Assembly: GCA_948805675.1 (NCBI GenBank)
Contig: CAQIBN010000003.1
Location: 122,475 to 186,474, forward strand
Direction of reading: 5' to 3'
DNA from: an uncultured Clostridia bacterium
GTDB taxonomy: Bacteria; Bacillota; Clostridia; TANB77; CAG-508
DNA length: 64,000 bases
Shown: one piece after another, positions 43,450 through 54,457 of the stretch
Layout of the letters: every line of letters begins with the position of its first letter
How positions within the stretch are numbered: position 1 is the stretch's first letter
Translations under genes and position numbers: made by a program
Notes under the pieces: model-generated
The model's input: only the letters and a program-made list of their open reading frames with translations
Told to the model about the DNA's origin: nothing
The model's database searches: none

Positions 43450-46400
43450 TTGAAGGAATATAGAGTCTTAAATATAAATGGTGCAGTTTTAAATAAAAAT
43501 CAATTAGAAAATTATTTGCAAAAAATAGCTTCTGACCATATTTTAAAAAGTAAATCTGATAAAAATACTTATCCTATTCCTAGAGTAAAAGAAAATTATG
43601 ATTTTATAAATATGGTGTATGTATTATTAAATGACCACTTAAAAAATGATATTCCTATTCATCCAGCTGGTGAGTGGATTTTGGATAATTTTTATATTAT
43701 AGAAAAAACTGTAAAAACAATAATAAAAGATTTGTCTTTAAAAAAGTATGAGAATTTTTTAGGGATTTCTAATGGTAATTATAAAGGATTTGCAAGAATT
43801 TATGTTTTAGCTTCTGAAATTATTGCATTTACAGATTCTAAAATAGATGGTGATATTTTAAGTAATTTACTTAAAAGTTATCAAAATAAAAATACACTAA
43901 GTATGGACGAAATATGGAATATAGGACTATTTTTGGAAATAGCATTAATAGAAAAAATAAGAGTTTTATGCGAAAAAATATATTCTTCACAAATACAGAA
44001 ATATAAGGCAGAAAATATTATAGAAAGATTAGTAGAAAATAAAAAGCAAGATATGTTAAAATATAAGAATTTACCTAGTTATAAAACAAAGATTTTAGGA
44101 TATGGAGAAATGAAATATCCATTTATTGAATATATGTCATATAGATTAAAGTCTTATGGAAAACAATCATATTGCTTTATAAAAGTATTGGAAAATCAAG
44201 TAGATATGATGGGGACAAATCTATCAGAAGTTATTAAAAAAGAACATTTTGATATTGCAGTAAAAAAGGTCTCTATGGGAAATGCGATAACTAGTATTAA
44301 CACAATTATTCGTATAAATTTTTTAGAGATATTTGAAGAAATAAATGGTGTAGAAGAAATATTAAAAAAAGACCCTATTGAAGTTTATGAAAATATGGAT
44401 TATAAAACAAAAATATTCTATAGGAATAAAATAAAGGATATTTCTAAAAAAACAAAAGTATCAGAAATATATATTGCTAAAAAGTGTTTAGAACTTGCAC
44501 AAAATTCATATGATGAATTAATACATGAAAAAGAAAATAAGGCAAATGGAAACTCTTTTGATAATATAGAAAATTTGAGTTTACAGGTAAATGAAAATAT
44601 AAATAATAAATATGTAAATTTTGAATATATAGATAATGTAAATAATGAACAATTTGCAATACAGGGTATAAATGAAAAATACTTTGATAAAAAAAATAAT
44701 GATGTAAAAGACTTAGATAGAACTAGATTACAAAAACAGGCTATAAGTGAGAAAAAGATAGATATAATTAAAGATAATAATAATGTTATAAATTTAAAAA
44801 AATCTCATATTGGATATTACTTGATAGATGATGGAAAACAAGAATTATTATCTAACTTATTAAATAAGAAAATTAAGTTTACAAGTTATGAGAAAAAATC
44901 AAAGATTTATATTTGTAGTATATGTATATTTAGCTTGATATTTACTGTTATTTTATCATGGTTTTTATATTATCAAACAAAAAATATGTCAATATCTGTT
45001 ATATTTGGATTACTTTGTTTTGTTCCAGTTCAAACAGTTGTGGTTCAAATTATGCAATATTTACTTAGTAAATTTGTTAGTCCTAAAATGATACCAAAGC
45101 TCGATTTTACAAATGGAATACCAAAAGAAAGTTCTACAATGGTTATAATACCAACAATTATAAAATCTAAAGATAAAGTAGAAGAATTAATGAAAAAGTT
45201 AGAAGTTTATTATCTTGCAAATAAAAGTGATAATTTGTATTTTACATTACTTGGTGATTGTAGTAGTAGTAATAAAGAGGTAGAGAGTTTTGATGATATT
45301 GTAGTTAAATCTGCAATAAATATGGTAAATTATCTAAATGAAAAATATAAGGATGAGAGTTTTCAAAAATTTAATTTTATTTATAGGAATAGATTATGGA
45401 ATGAGTCAGAAGCAAAATTTTTAGGTTGGGAAAGAAAAAGAGGATTTATTAATCAATTTAATTCATATATACTTGGGAAAACTAAAAATCCATTTAAAGT
45501 AAATACTATAGAGGATTGGAAAAAAGATAGTAAATGTAAATTACCTAAAATTAGATATATTATAACATTAGATTCAGATACAGATTTGGTACTAAATTCT
45601 GCACTAGAACTATCTCGGAGCAATGGCACATGTACTAAATTTACCAATATTAAATAAAAATAAAGATTGTGTTATAGATGGTCATGCTATAATGCAACCA
45701 AGAGTAGGAATTCGGACTTATTGCTAGCAGAAAAAGTACATTTACAAAGATTTTTGCAGGACTTCGGAGGAACAGACTCATATACAAATGCAATATCAGA
45801 TACCTACCAAGATAATTTTGATGAAGGGATTTTTACAGGAAAGGGAATTTATGATGTTAATATTTTCTATACTTGTTTAGATAAAGAAATTCCAGAAAAT
45901 AAAGTACTTAGTCATGATTTATTAGAAGGTAGTTATTTAAGATGTGGCTTAGTTTCAGATATATTACTTATGGATGGATATCCTACAAGTTATACAAGTT
46001 TTAAAACAAGGCTTCATAGATGGATTAGAGGAGATTATCAAATTTTAGAATGGCTTAAAAATAAGATAAAAAATAAAGAACATAAAATAAAACAAAATCC
46101 TTTAAATCTTTTATCTAAATATAAAATATTAGATAATATTTTAAGAAGTTTAAATGAAGTTTTCGCATTAATATCTATTATATTTTTAATTATATTAGGT
46201 ATTATATATAAAATTAAAATATGGCCTTTTTTATTAGTTTTATTTATATCTATAACTATTTCAAGTTTTATAGATATAATAAATAGAATTATTTTTAGAA
46301 AAGACGGACAAAAAAGACAAAATACTTTTACATCAGTAATTACAGGTTTAATGGGAAGTATTTTAAGAGGAATTATTTGTATAATTACACTTCCAGATAA

Positions 46401-49400
46401 GGCGAAAATATCTATATCTGCTGGGATAAAATCTATTTATAGAATGACTGTTTCAAAAAAGAATTTACTAGAATGGACTACTTCTGAAGAAGCAGAGAAA
46501 TTGGCCAAAAAAGATTTAATATCTTATTATAAATCTATGATTACAAATGTAATAGTTGGTGTTCTAGGACTAATATTAGCGTTTATAAATAAACAAGGTT
46601 TAATTAGTATATTTATTTCTATAATCTCTATATTATGGATAATATCTCCATTAATAATGTATAGTATTAGTAAAGAAATAAAAGAGAAGAATAAATTTGA
46701 TGAATTAAATGAAAAAGATAAGAAATATATTTTGGAAATTGGTAAAAAGACTTGGGACTTTTTTAAAGAAAATATTAATGAAAAAAGTAATTTTTTGCCA
46801 CCAGATAATTACCAGGAAAATAGAAAAGAAAAACTTGCATTAAGAACATCACCAACTAATATAGGACTTCGGGCTTTTGGCAGTAATTTCTGCTTATGAT
46901 TTAGGATATGAGAAATTAGAAGATACTTTAAATTTGCTTCAGAAAATGATAAATACAGTTTGTAATCTGCAAAAATGGAATGGACATCTATATAACTGGT
47001 ATAATTTAAGGAATTTAGAACCACTTATGCCAAGATATGTTTCATCAGTAGACAGTGGTAATTTTATTCGGATATTTATATGTTGTAAGACAGTTTTATA
47101 TGAGTTTAGCAAATAATGAAAGTTATGATGTTATTATTAATCAAATTGATAAATTAATAAATGAAACAGATTTTAGTAAATTGTATAATGAGAAGATTAG
47201 ATTATTTTCTATAGGATTTAATGTGGAAGAAAATAAACTAACAGAATCATATTATGATTTACTTGCATCTGAGGCAAGACAAGCAAGTTTAGTTGCAATC
47301 GCAAAAAAAGATGTTTCACCAAAACATTGGTATAACTTAAGTAGGACTCTTACTATATTAAATAGATACAAAGGATTAATATCATGGTCTGGGACTGCTT
47401 TTGAATATTTGATGCCAAATATAAACATTCCTAAATATCCAGCAAGTTTACTTGATGAATCTTGCAAGTTTATGATAATGAGTCAAAAAGAATATACAAG
47501 AAAATTAGGAATTCCATGGGGAATATCAGAATCTGCTTTTAATTTAAAGGATTTATCTAATAATTATCAATATAAGGCATTTGGAATTCCATGGTTACGG
47601 ATTAAAAAGAGGTTTAGAAGAAGAATTAGTAGTATCAAGCTATGGTAGTATAATGTGGATTGCAGATGAGCCAAAAGATGTAATAAATAATTTAAGAGTA
47701 TTAGAAAGTGAAGGGATGTATAACAAATATGGTTTTTATGAATCAATTGATTATACTCCAAGTAGATTAGAAAAAGGTAAAAAGTCACATCCAGTAAAAA
47801 CATATATGGCACATCATCAAGGATTAATACTTTTATCTATTAATAATTTAGTTAAAGACAAAATTATTCAAAAAAGATTTATGCAAAACCCAGAAATGCA
47901 ATCTATAGCTATATTATTAGAAGAAAGAATGCCAGAAAATGTTATTATAACAAAGGAGAAAAAGGAGAAAGTGGAAAAAATAAAATACGAAATAGAGGAG
48001 GTTTATACAGAAAGAGTGCAACAAAAAATTAATGAAAAATTACCTATATCTAATGTTATCTCTAACAATAATTATACAATAGTTATGGGAGATAAAGGAA
48101 ATGGATATAGCAAGTATAAAAATATATTAATTAATAGATATAAAAAAACAGAAGACATAGAGCAAGGAATGTTCTTTTTTATAAAGAATGTAAAAACAAA
48201 AAGAATATGGACATCAAATTATACAAAATATTTATCTAAACCAGATAAATATCAAATTAAGTTTACTCAAGATAAAGATAAAATAATAAGATTAGATGGA
48301 AGTATAGAAACTACTACTAAAGTATGTATTGCTCCAAATGAGCCAGTAGAGCTTAGAAGCATTGAACTTAAAAATTATGGAATAGAAGAGGAACTTTTAG
48401 AGATATCAAGCTTTTTAGAACCAGTGCTTTCAAGTAAAGAACAGGATTATTCTCATATGGCATTTAATAATTTATTTCTAACTTATGAATATAATGAAGA
48501 TACAGGAACTATTTTGGTTAAAAGAACTGCAAGAGATAATAATAAAAGTGATATGTTTTTGGCAGTTAATTTATATTCTCAAGATGAAACAATTGGAGAT
48601 TTAGAGTTTGAAATAGATAAAGAAAAGTTTAATGGAAGAGGAAATTTGGGACTTCCTATGCTTGTAAAAAATTCGAGTCCTTTTACAAGTAAAATTAGAT
48701 TAACAATTGACCCAATAGTAGCTTTAAAAAGAACAATAAAGATAGCTCCAAATGATACAAAAACAATGCATTTAATAATATCGGTAAATGAGAATAAGGA
48801 AAAAGCTTTAGAACAATTAGAAAAATTTAGAAATGAGGAAAATATTAAAAGAACATTCGAATTGTCAAAAGCTAGAGTGGAAGCGGAAAATAGGTATTTA
48901 GGATTAACAGGAAAAGAGATTGAAGTATACCAAAAAATGTTATCATATTTATTATTTGATAATAGTGTATCAAAATTCAAAATCCCAACTAATATGAATG
49001 AGAAATATTCTGTGTATGATTTATGGAGATATGGAATATCTGGGGATATACCTATTTTATTAATAAAAGTAGGAAATATAAATGATATTAAAGTTATTGA
49101 AGATGCTATAAAAGCATATGAATATTACAGAATTAAAAATATTTATATAGATTTAGTTATTATAAATGAAGAAGAGAGTTCTTATGAAAATTATGTAAAA
49201 GATGAGATAGAAAAGATATTATTTAATAAAGATATTGCTTTTATGCAAAATCAAAATGCAGGTATATTTATTTTAAATAATTTAAGTAAAGAAGAAATAA
49301 AGTTCTTAGAGGTAAGAGCAAATTTAACATTAGATAGTCATTTAGGAAATATAAAATTACAAATTAAGGATTTGGAAGATGAATATTTAGATAATTTAAA

Positions 49401-51875
49401 AACAGCAAGTTATGAACCTAATAAACAAGTAATAATTAATGATGAACAAGATAGAGAAAGAGAAAATATAAATATGCAAGAATTAAAATACTATAATGAG
49501 TATGGAGGTTTTTCACAAGATGGAAAAGAGTATTTAATAAAAGTAAATAAAGAAAATAGATTACCAAATGTTTGGAGTCATGTAATTGCAAATCCTAAAT
49601 TTGGAACATTAGTTACTGAAAGCATGGGAGGTTATACTTGGAATGAGAATTGTAAACTAAACAGAATAAGTGCTTGGTCAAATAATAGTATATTAGATAT
49701 TCCATCAGAAACAATATTTATAGAGGATTTAGAGGATAATAGAAAATGGTCTCTTCGGATTAAATCCAATGCCAGATAATAATGATTATTATGTAACTTA
49801 TGGATTTGGTTATGCAAGATATCTTCATAATAGTAATAATATAGTACAAAATTTAACAGTTTTTGTACCAAATGAAGATAGTTTAAAAATTAATATATTA
49901 AATTTGAAAAATACTCTTCCAAGAAAAAGAACACTAAAATTAGTTTATTATATAAAACCTGTTCTTGGTGAAGATGAGATAAAATCTAATGGATATATTA
50001 ATTTAGAGTTTAACGATAATTCTAATATGATTTTCGCCAAAAATTTGGCAAATTCAGATTTCGATAATATATGTTATGTTAGTAGTAGTGAGAAAATAAC
50101 ATCATATACAGGAGATAAGAAATTCTTTTTTGGGAAAGGTCATTTAGGAAATCCAGAAGGCTTAAGTGCTACAGAATTAAATAGAGATTTAAGATTTGGT
50201 GAAAATTCTATTATTGCAATAGAGTTAGAAATAGATTTAGAAGCATTTGAAAATAAAGAAATATGTTTATTATTAGGGGAAGAAAAAACGAAACTCGAAT
50301 GTCAAGATACAGCCTATAAATATATGAAATTAAGTTATTGTAATGATGAATTAAATAAAGTAAAAAGATTCTGGAAAGAGCTTGTAGAAAAATTACAGGT
50401 ATATACACCACTTGAATCTACAAATATTTTATTAAATGGATGGGCTATTTATCAAACATTAAGTTGTAGACTGTGGGGAAAAACCGGATTTTATCAATCA
50501 GGAGGAGCTTTTGGGTATAGAGATCAACTTCAAGATTCAATTGCAATTAAGTATGTAAATTCAAATATTACAAAAGAACAAATTATTACTCATAGCAAAC
50601 ATCAATTTTTAGAAGGTGATGTAGAACATTGGTGGCATGACGAAACTGGAAAAGGAATTAGAACAAGGTTTTCTGATGATTTATTATGGCTTCCATTTGT
50701 ACTTTCAGATTATATTAGATATACAAATGATTATTCAATTTTAGACATTGTTACAAATTACAAACAAGGAGCACCTTTAGAAGAAGGAATAGATGAACGT
50801 TATGATAAATATGAAGATTCTGAAATTAAAGGTACTATATATGAACATGCTATAAAGGCAATTGAACATTCATTTAAATTTGGAGATAATGGATTACCAA
50901 AAATAGGCAGTGGTGATTGGAATGATGGATTTAGTACAGTAGGTAATAAAGGTAAAGGAGAAAGTGTGTGGCTACGGATTCTTTATGTATAAAGTGTTAG
51001 ATGATTTTATTCCTATTTGTGAATATAAGGGTGATTTAGAAAGACAAGAAAAATATAAAAATGTTATGGCAAATTTAAGAAAAGCATTAAATACTAATGG
51101 ATGGGATGGTAGATGGTATAAAAGAGCATTTATGGATAATGGAGATATATTAGGAAGCTTGCAAAATGAAGAATGCAGAATTGATAGTATTGCACAAAGC
51201 TGGGCAACTATTTCTGGTGCAGGTGATAATGATAAAAAGTATATTTCACTTGAGAGTTTAGAAAATCATTTAGTAGATAAAGAAAATGGAATAATAAAAT
51301 TGTTAGACCCTCCTTTTGAAAAAGGAAATTTAAAACCAGGATATATTAAAGCTTATGTTCCAGGTACAAGAGAAAATGGAGGACAATACACTCATGCTAG
51401 TTGTTGGGCAATTATAGCAGAAAGTATGTTAGGATTTGGAGGAAAAGCTTTAGAGTATTTTAGAATGATAAATCCAATAGAACATGCAAGAACTAAAGAG
51501 TCTGCAAGCAAGTATAAAGTTGAACCATATGTAATTGCAGCAGATATATATGGTCAAGGTAATCTTTCTGGAAGAGGAGGATGGACATGGTATACAGGTT
51601 CATCTAGTTGGATATATACAGCAGGTGTTAGATATATATTAGGTTTAACAATAGAAAATGGATTTTTGGCTGTAAATCCAAGTATTCCAAATGATTGGAA
51701 AGAATATAGTATAAGATACAAAAATGGAGAAAGTATATATAATATAAAAGTAGAAAATCCAGATGGAAAAAGTAATGGTGTAAATAAATTTATAGTAAAT
51801 GGAGAAGAAATAGAGGAAAAAAGAGTAAAATTGGATAATAAATCGGGTGTTTATAATATTACTATAGTAATGTAA
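43450..51875 (+). CDS. Cyclic beta-glucan synthase-like GT84/GH94 enzyme (NdvB family), eight +1 frameshifts
   Basis: Joining eight CGG shifts gives 2805 residues, the size usual for NdvB-type enzymes. The N-terminal domain has AGEWILDNFYIIE; membrane segments lie near residues ~490-560. The GT84 domain has TLDSDTDL, SGAMAH, EGIFTGKGIYDV, LSHDLLEGSYLRCG and HRWIRGDYQ. More membrane segments, a glucoamylase-like domain (DSGNFIGYLYV, GIPWGISESAFN, TYMAHHQGL) and a GH94 phosphorylase domain follow (FGYRDQLQD, EGDVEHWWH, GSGDWNDG with the probable catalytic Asp, VWLGFFMY). The family makes cyclic or linear beta-1,2-glucan from UDP-glucose at the membrane. TTG 43450 is preferred because AAGGAG lies eight bases upstream. 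Each shift restores a family-typical Gly; no other lesion is seen, so this is not a decaying pseudogene. Confidence 0.88.
45616..45618 (+). other. +1 frameshift site TCT-CGG-A
   Basis: Residue 723 of the joined protein. Skipping C gives ELS-G-AMAHVLNLP in the GT84 domain, directly after the DSDTDL metal/UDP-sugar motif. Confidence 0.92.
45713..45715 (+). other. +1 frameshift site ATT-CGG-A
   Basis: Residue 755. Skipping C gives QPRVGI-G-LIASRKSTF. Read in the already shifted frame, the in-frame alternative stops four codons after the preceding ATT. Confidence 0.92.
45765..45767 (+). other. +1 frameshift site CTT-CGG-A
   Basis: Residue 772. Skipping C gives FAGL-G-GTDSYTNA. It is the third shift within 150 bases; together the three restore the original frame. 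Confidence 0.92.
46870..46872 (+). other. +1 frameshift site CTT-CGG-G
   Basis: Residue 1140. Skipping C gives TNIGL-G-LLAVISAYDLGY. This is the only site where the resulting glycine codon is GGG. Confidence 0.92.
47069..47071 (+). other. +1 frameshift site ATT-CGG-A
   Basis: Residue 1206. Skipping C gives VDSGNFI-G-YLYVVRQFY in the glucoamylase-like domain. Confidence 0.92.
47598..47600 (+). other. +1 frameshift site TTA-CGG-A
   Basis: Residue 1382. Skipping C gives GIPWL-G-LKRGLEEELVVSSYG. Confidence 0.92.
49756..49758 (+). other. +1 frameshift site CTT-CGG-A
   Basis: Residue 2101. Skipping C gives KWSL-G-LNPMPDNNDYYVTYG at the start of the GH94 part. Confidence 0.92.
50975..50977 (+). 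other. +1 frameshift site CTA-CGG-A
   Basis: Residue 2507. Skipping C gives GESVWL-G-FFMYKVLDDF, just after the catalytic GDWNDG; the WLG triplet is typical of GH94 enzymes. Confidence 0.92.
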
Positions 51876-51937
51876 TAAAAATATATATTTGAATAAAAAA
51901 TAGTTTTTAATATATATATTAATAATGTAAAATAATA

Positions 51938-51982
51938 AAAACATTTTAATTGTTGAAAAAGAACAATTAAGATGTTTTTTAT
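51938..51982 (+). terminator. Rho-independent terminator of the glucan synthase gene
   Basis: ACATTTTAATTGTT (from 51941) pairs with AACAATTAAGATGT (to about 51975), with G-U pairs, around GAAAAAG, followed by TTTTTT. Confidence 0.85.
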
Positions 51983-52053
51983 ATAATAGGAAAGTTCAAG
52001 ACTGGAGTAAAATTTAATCAATAGAGGCTTTCCTATTATATAAAATAATTGCA
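51975..52053 (+). repeat. Dispersed hairpin repeat, copy B (short)
   Basis: A perfect 16-bp inverted repeat, TTATATAATAGGAAAG and CTTTCCTATTATATAA, encloses a short spacer with GGAGTAAAATTTAA, followed by AATAATTGCA. It matches the first half of the copies at 24254 and 62576 and begins in the T run of the preceding terminator. Confidence 0.75.
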
Positions 52054-52137
52054 AACAAATGGTGTTTATTTTCTTCTTGACATAGAGGAGTAATTAATAT
52101 AATATAAAAAAAATGCCATAAAAGGAGAGTGTGAAAT

Positions 52138-52996
52138 ATGAGTGAATTTATTCGGATTTTTATTTAAAACAAATGCTGTAAACATATGCCCAGAAAATAG
52201 TCCATTCTGGTATACATCAGGAAAAATAGGACCATATTATATTAATGCAGAATTTCTATATGGAAGTAAACAAGATTCTGAAGGTTTATTAAATTATATT
52301 AATGAAGAAAAAAATAATGAACTAGAGTTACCAAAAAAAGTATTTCAAAAAGTTCAAAAGCAATATGATGAAAATGAAATTTATAGACATGTTATTAATG
52401 AAATGAAAAGTGAAATAGAAAATAAAATAGATATTGATGAAATTGACTATATTTCAGGTGGAGAGAGAAGAGATTGGTTTTTTTCTTATATGATAGCTAA
52501 GTTACTAAAAAAACCACATATAACAATATATAAAGATTTAAATGCTGTAGTTAGTGATTTTAATTTTAAAGATACAAAACCAGTAGAGAAAATTGAAGGA
52601 AAAAAAGTTTTACATATTGTTGATATGATAAACACATCATCAAGTTATACACGTGCTTGGATACCAGTTATAGAGAAGTTGGGAGCAAAAATTAAATGGA
52701 GTATGTCTTGTGTTGATAGAATGCAAGGAGGAGCAAAAGTTTTAAAGGATAATGGAATAAAATGTATGTCAATTGTACAAGTTGATAAGAATTTATTTGA
52801 TAAAGCCTTAGAATTAAATATTATAAATGAGCAACAATATAATATGGTAAATGAATATATGAAAAATCCAGATGAAACAATGAGAAAATTTTTAATATCT
52901 CATCCAGAATTTTTAAAAAATGCACTTTCATCAAATGAAAAAACAGCTGGAAGAGCAAAGATGTGTATTGAGCAGAATTTATATAATTTAGATTAA
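52138..52996 (+). CDS. Orotate-phosphoribosyltransferase-like protein, possible +1 frameshift at codon 6
   Basis: From ATG 52138 with a shift at C52153 the product has 285 residues. The N-terminus (FKTNAVNICPENSPFWYTSGKIGPYYIN) and the later ISGGERRDWFFSYMIAKLLKKPHITIYKD and VLHIVDMINTSSSYTRAW regions resemble the PRPP-binding fold of orotate phosphoribosyltransferase, but it is longer than PyrE and the substrate is not certain. AAGGAG lies ten bases before this ATG. An alternative GTG at 52142 opens directly in the downstream frame, 14 bases from the Shine-Dalgarno, so for this gene alone the frameshift is not strictly needed. It is a single-gene unit followed by a terminator. Confidence 0.75.
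52153..52155 (+). other. Probable +1 frameshift site ATT-CGG-A (codon 6)
   Basis: Skipping C gives MSEFI-G-FLFKTNAV. In frame, UAA comes three codons after CGG, which would leave an eight-codon peptide. The GTG at 52142 is an alternative explanation, so this is the weakest of the 18 sites. Confidence 0.6.
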
Positions 52997-53002
52997 ATAG
53001 AT

Positions 53003-53040
53003 AAGAGCAATATAGTTGTAGAAAATTATATTGTTCTTTA
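53003..53040 (+). terminator. Terminator after the phosphoribosyltransferase-like gene
   Basis: AAGAGCAATATA (53003-53014) pairs with TATATTGTTCTT (53027-53038), with one G-U pair, followed by TATTTAT. The T run is weak. Confidence 0.65.
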
Positions 53041-53324
53041 TTTATGATATAGGATATGAGGTTAATATTAATAGATTGTTTTTGGTTTGAAATAATGCTA
53101 CTACATACAAATATTAAACTATTTATATGCTTAAATAAACAGTAAATTGTAAAAATACAAGTTACATTTTTTTAACTTATGAGTCTTATCAGAAATTCTG
53201 AGTACTATTAATAAACCCTACTTTAATAGAGCTATTTATGTTAATTATATGAAAAAATCAATATATAATGCTAGATAAAGAGGAAAAAGCCTCTTTATAA
53301 AATGACAATGAAGATTCTGAAAAC
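53041..53324. other. AT-rich non-coding stretch
   Basis: No gene or RNA is recognised. A 9-bp hairpin, ATAAAGAGG / CCTCTTTAT (53275-53298), lacks a following T run on the plus strand. Confidence 0.4.
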
Positions 53325-53624
53325 GTGTGCAACAGTCGAACCAGTAGAGTAGGTTTTCAAGACGAAATAATAATCGAAGAAACGCTTACAGCAAGCTACA
53401 TTATAAAAGAAAGTAAAAGGACAGAATATATAGAGAAATTTAGAGAATATAAAAAACAATATGTTAGAAGATGGCACAGAGCAGATAATAACAAAGAAAA
53501 CAATAAATATAAACAGGAATTAATTGATTATATTGAATATATGAAACCTTATAATAAGGAATTAAAAGATAATAAAATTACAAAAGAAAAATATTTAAAA
53601 ATACTTAATAAATATATAGAATAA
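53325..53624 (+). CDS. Small hypothetical protein, possibly a remnant
   Basis: This 99-codon open frame begins at GTG with no convincing ribosome binding site. The first ~25 residues read like random sequence, while the rest (YIEKFREYKKQYVRRW onward) is a plausible charged, helical C-terminus. I do not recognise it; a decayed 3' fragment of a larger gene is as likely as a real gene, given the broken toxin and IS remnant just downstream. Confidence 0.25.
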   Translation: MCNSRTSRVGFQDEIIIEETLTASYIIKESKRTEYIEKFREYKKQYVRRWHRADNNKENNKYKQELIDYIEYMKPYNKELKDNKITKEKYLKILNKYIE

Positions 53625-53720
53625 TTTATAAAGTCATTTTAAAAATTATATAAAATATAATCATATGCATATAATGAAATTACCTACAGATAATAAATAT
53701 AATAAAATTATAAAAAATTA

Positions 53721-53749
53721 TTCAAAAGTAGGTATTTTTATGCTATACT
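53721..53749 (+). promoter_or_regulatory. Promoter of the toxin-antitoxin pair
   Basis: TTCAAA (53721-53726), 17 bases, then TATACT (53744-53749) with TGC directly ahead (extended -10), 33 bases before the antitoxin ATG. GAGAGAGGTG is the ribosome binding site. Confidence 0.7.
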
Positions 53750-53781
53750 ATAAATAGCTAAAAAGAGAGAGGTGTATTTAT

Positions 53782-54021
53782 ATGCAACAATTGACAAATA
53801 TTAAAGAAATAGAAACAGCAGTAAATCAATATGGAGAGATAGTAATAATTAAAAACAATAAAAATAATGTAATAGTTATGACGATGGAAGAATATAAAAA
53901 TAAAAATATGAAAGAAGATATAATTAAAAAATTAAAAGAATCGGAAGAAGAAATTGAAAATGGCGAAGGTATGGAATCAGATGTTGTATTTAAGGAGTTG
54001 AGACAGAAGTATGGATACTAA
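53782..54021 (+). CDS. Phd/YefM-type antitoxin
   Basis: This 79-residue protein has the Phd/YefM layout: an N-terminal DNA-binding half (NIKEIETAVNQYGEIVIIKNNKNNVIVMTMEEYKN, with the typical PVIIxxNxxPxAVLxSxEEY rhythm) and an acidic C-terminal tail (ESEEEIENGEG) that would bind the toxin. It overlaps the toxin start by 11 bases, which is typical of translationally coupled toxin-antitoxin pairs. The partner is truncated, so this is now probably an orphan antitoxin. Confidence 0.8.
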   Translation: MQQLTNIKEIETAVNQYGEIVIIKNNKNNVIVMTMEEYKNKNMKEDIIKKLKESEEEIENGEGMESDVVFKELRQKYGY

Positions 54022-54142
54022 ACAATACAAAGTAATAATTACACCAACAGCATATAAAGAAATTAATAAAATATATGATTATATTACAGAAGATTTATAT
54101 GCACAAAATACAGCAAAGAGATTGATGGAAAAAGTACATTAA
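54011..54142 (+). pseudogene. Truncated RelE/ParE-type toxin
   Basis: The frame starts at ATG 54011, overlapping the antitoxin, and reads MDTKQYKVIITPTAYKEIN and IYDYITEDLYAQNTAKRL, the N-terminal half of a ParE/RelE toxin (usual length 90-105 residues). It ends after 43 residues where the IS200 transposase fragment begins, so the catalytic C-terminal strands are missing and it should be inactive. Confidence 0.8.
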
Positions 54143-54333
54143 TAATATTTGAAAGGCATGCGAATTTAAAATATAAATATGGAAATAGAAGTTTTTGGTG
54201 TAGAGGATTTTATGTAAGTACAGTAGGAAATAACAAATCAGCAGTATATAACTATGTAGAAAATCAATTAAAGGAAGATATGATGTCAGACCAAATTACA
54301 ATAAAAGAATATAAAGACCCTTTTAAAGGGTAG
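54127..54333 (+). pseudogene. tnpA: 3' fragment of an IS200-type transposase (tnpA)
   Basis: In the frame beginning at 54127 the sequence reads GKSTLIIFERHANLKYKYG, FWCRGFYVSTVG and the ending QITIKEYKDPFKG. This is the C-terminal ~68 residues of a Y1-type IS200/IS605 TnpA. The part with the catalytic HUH motif is absent. Its first 16 bases overlap the end of the toxin fragment, so the junction lies within 54127-54142. It contains no CGG and is not one of the frameshift genes. Confidence 0.85.
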
Positions 54334-54427
54334 TAAGTAATAAGAACGCAAGCGAAAGTGGCGTAAGCCATCAAACTGTGACGCTTTAGCGTTTGCTAGT
54401 ATTAAGGCCTTATAGGCCGATATGAAA

Positions 54428-54450
54428 ATCCCCCAGTTATACTGGGGGAT
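54428..54450. terminator. IS200 right-end hairpin, probable terminator for porB
   Basis: ATCCCCCAGT / ACTGGGGGAT is a perfect 10-bp stem around TAT. It sits eight bases downstream of the porB stop (minus strand) and may have been recruited as its terminator. Confidence 0.6.
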
Positions 54451-54457
54451 AATTATT

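Larger units (their letters stand above)
54127..54450 (+). mobile_element. IS200-type element remnant with its right end
   Basis: The tnpA fragment is followed by the palindrome-rich right end usual for this family: GCAAGCGAAAGTGGCG, GACGCTTTAGCGTTTGC, AAGGCCTTATAGGCCGAT and a final hairpin. The left end and the 5' half of tnpA are missing, so the element is dead. Confidence 0.8.

Noticed and set aside
43450..51875. Reading the glucan synthase fragments as a decaying pseudogene
   Set aside because: All eight breaks have the same CGG signature, the frame between them is fully open, and every catalytic motif is intact; random decay would give mixed indels and stops.
53325..53470. A tRNA-like or structured RNA around 53.3 kb
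   Set aside because: No acceptor stem, T-loop or CCA-type arrangement could be drawn.
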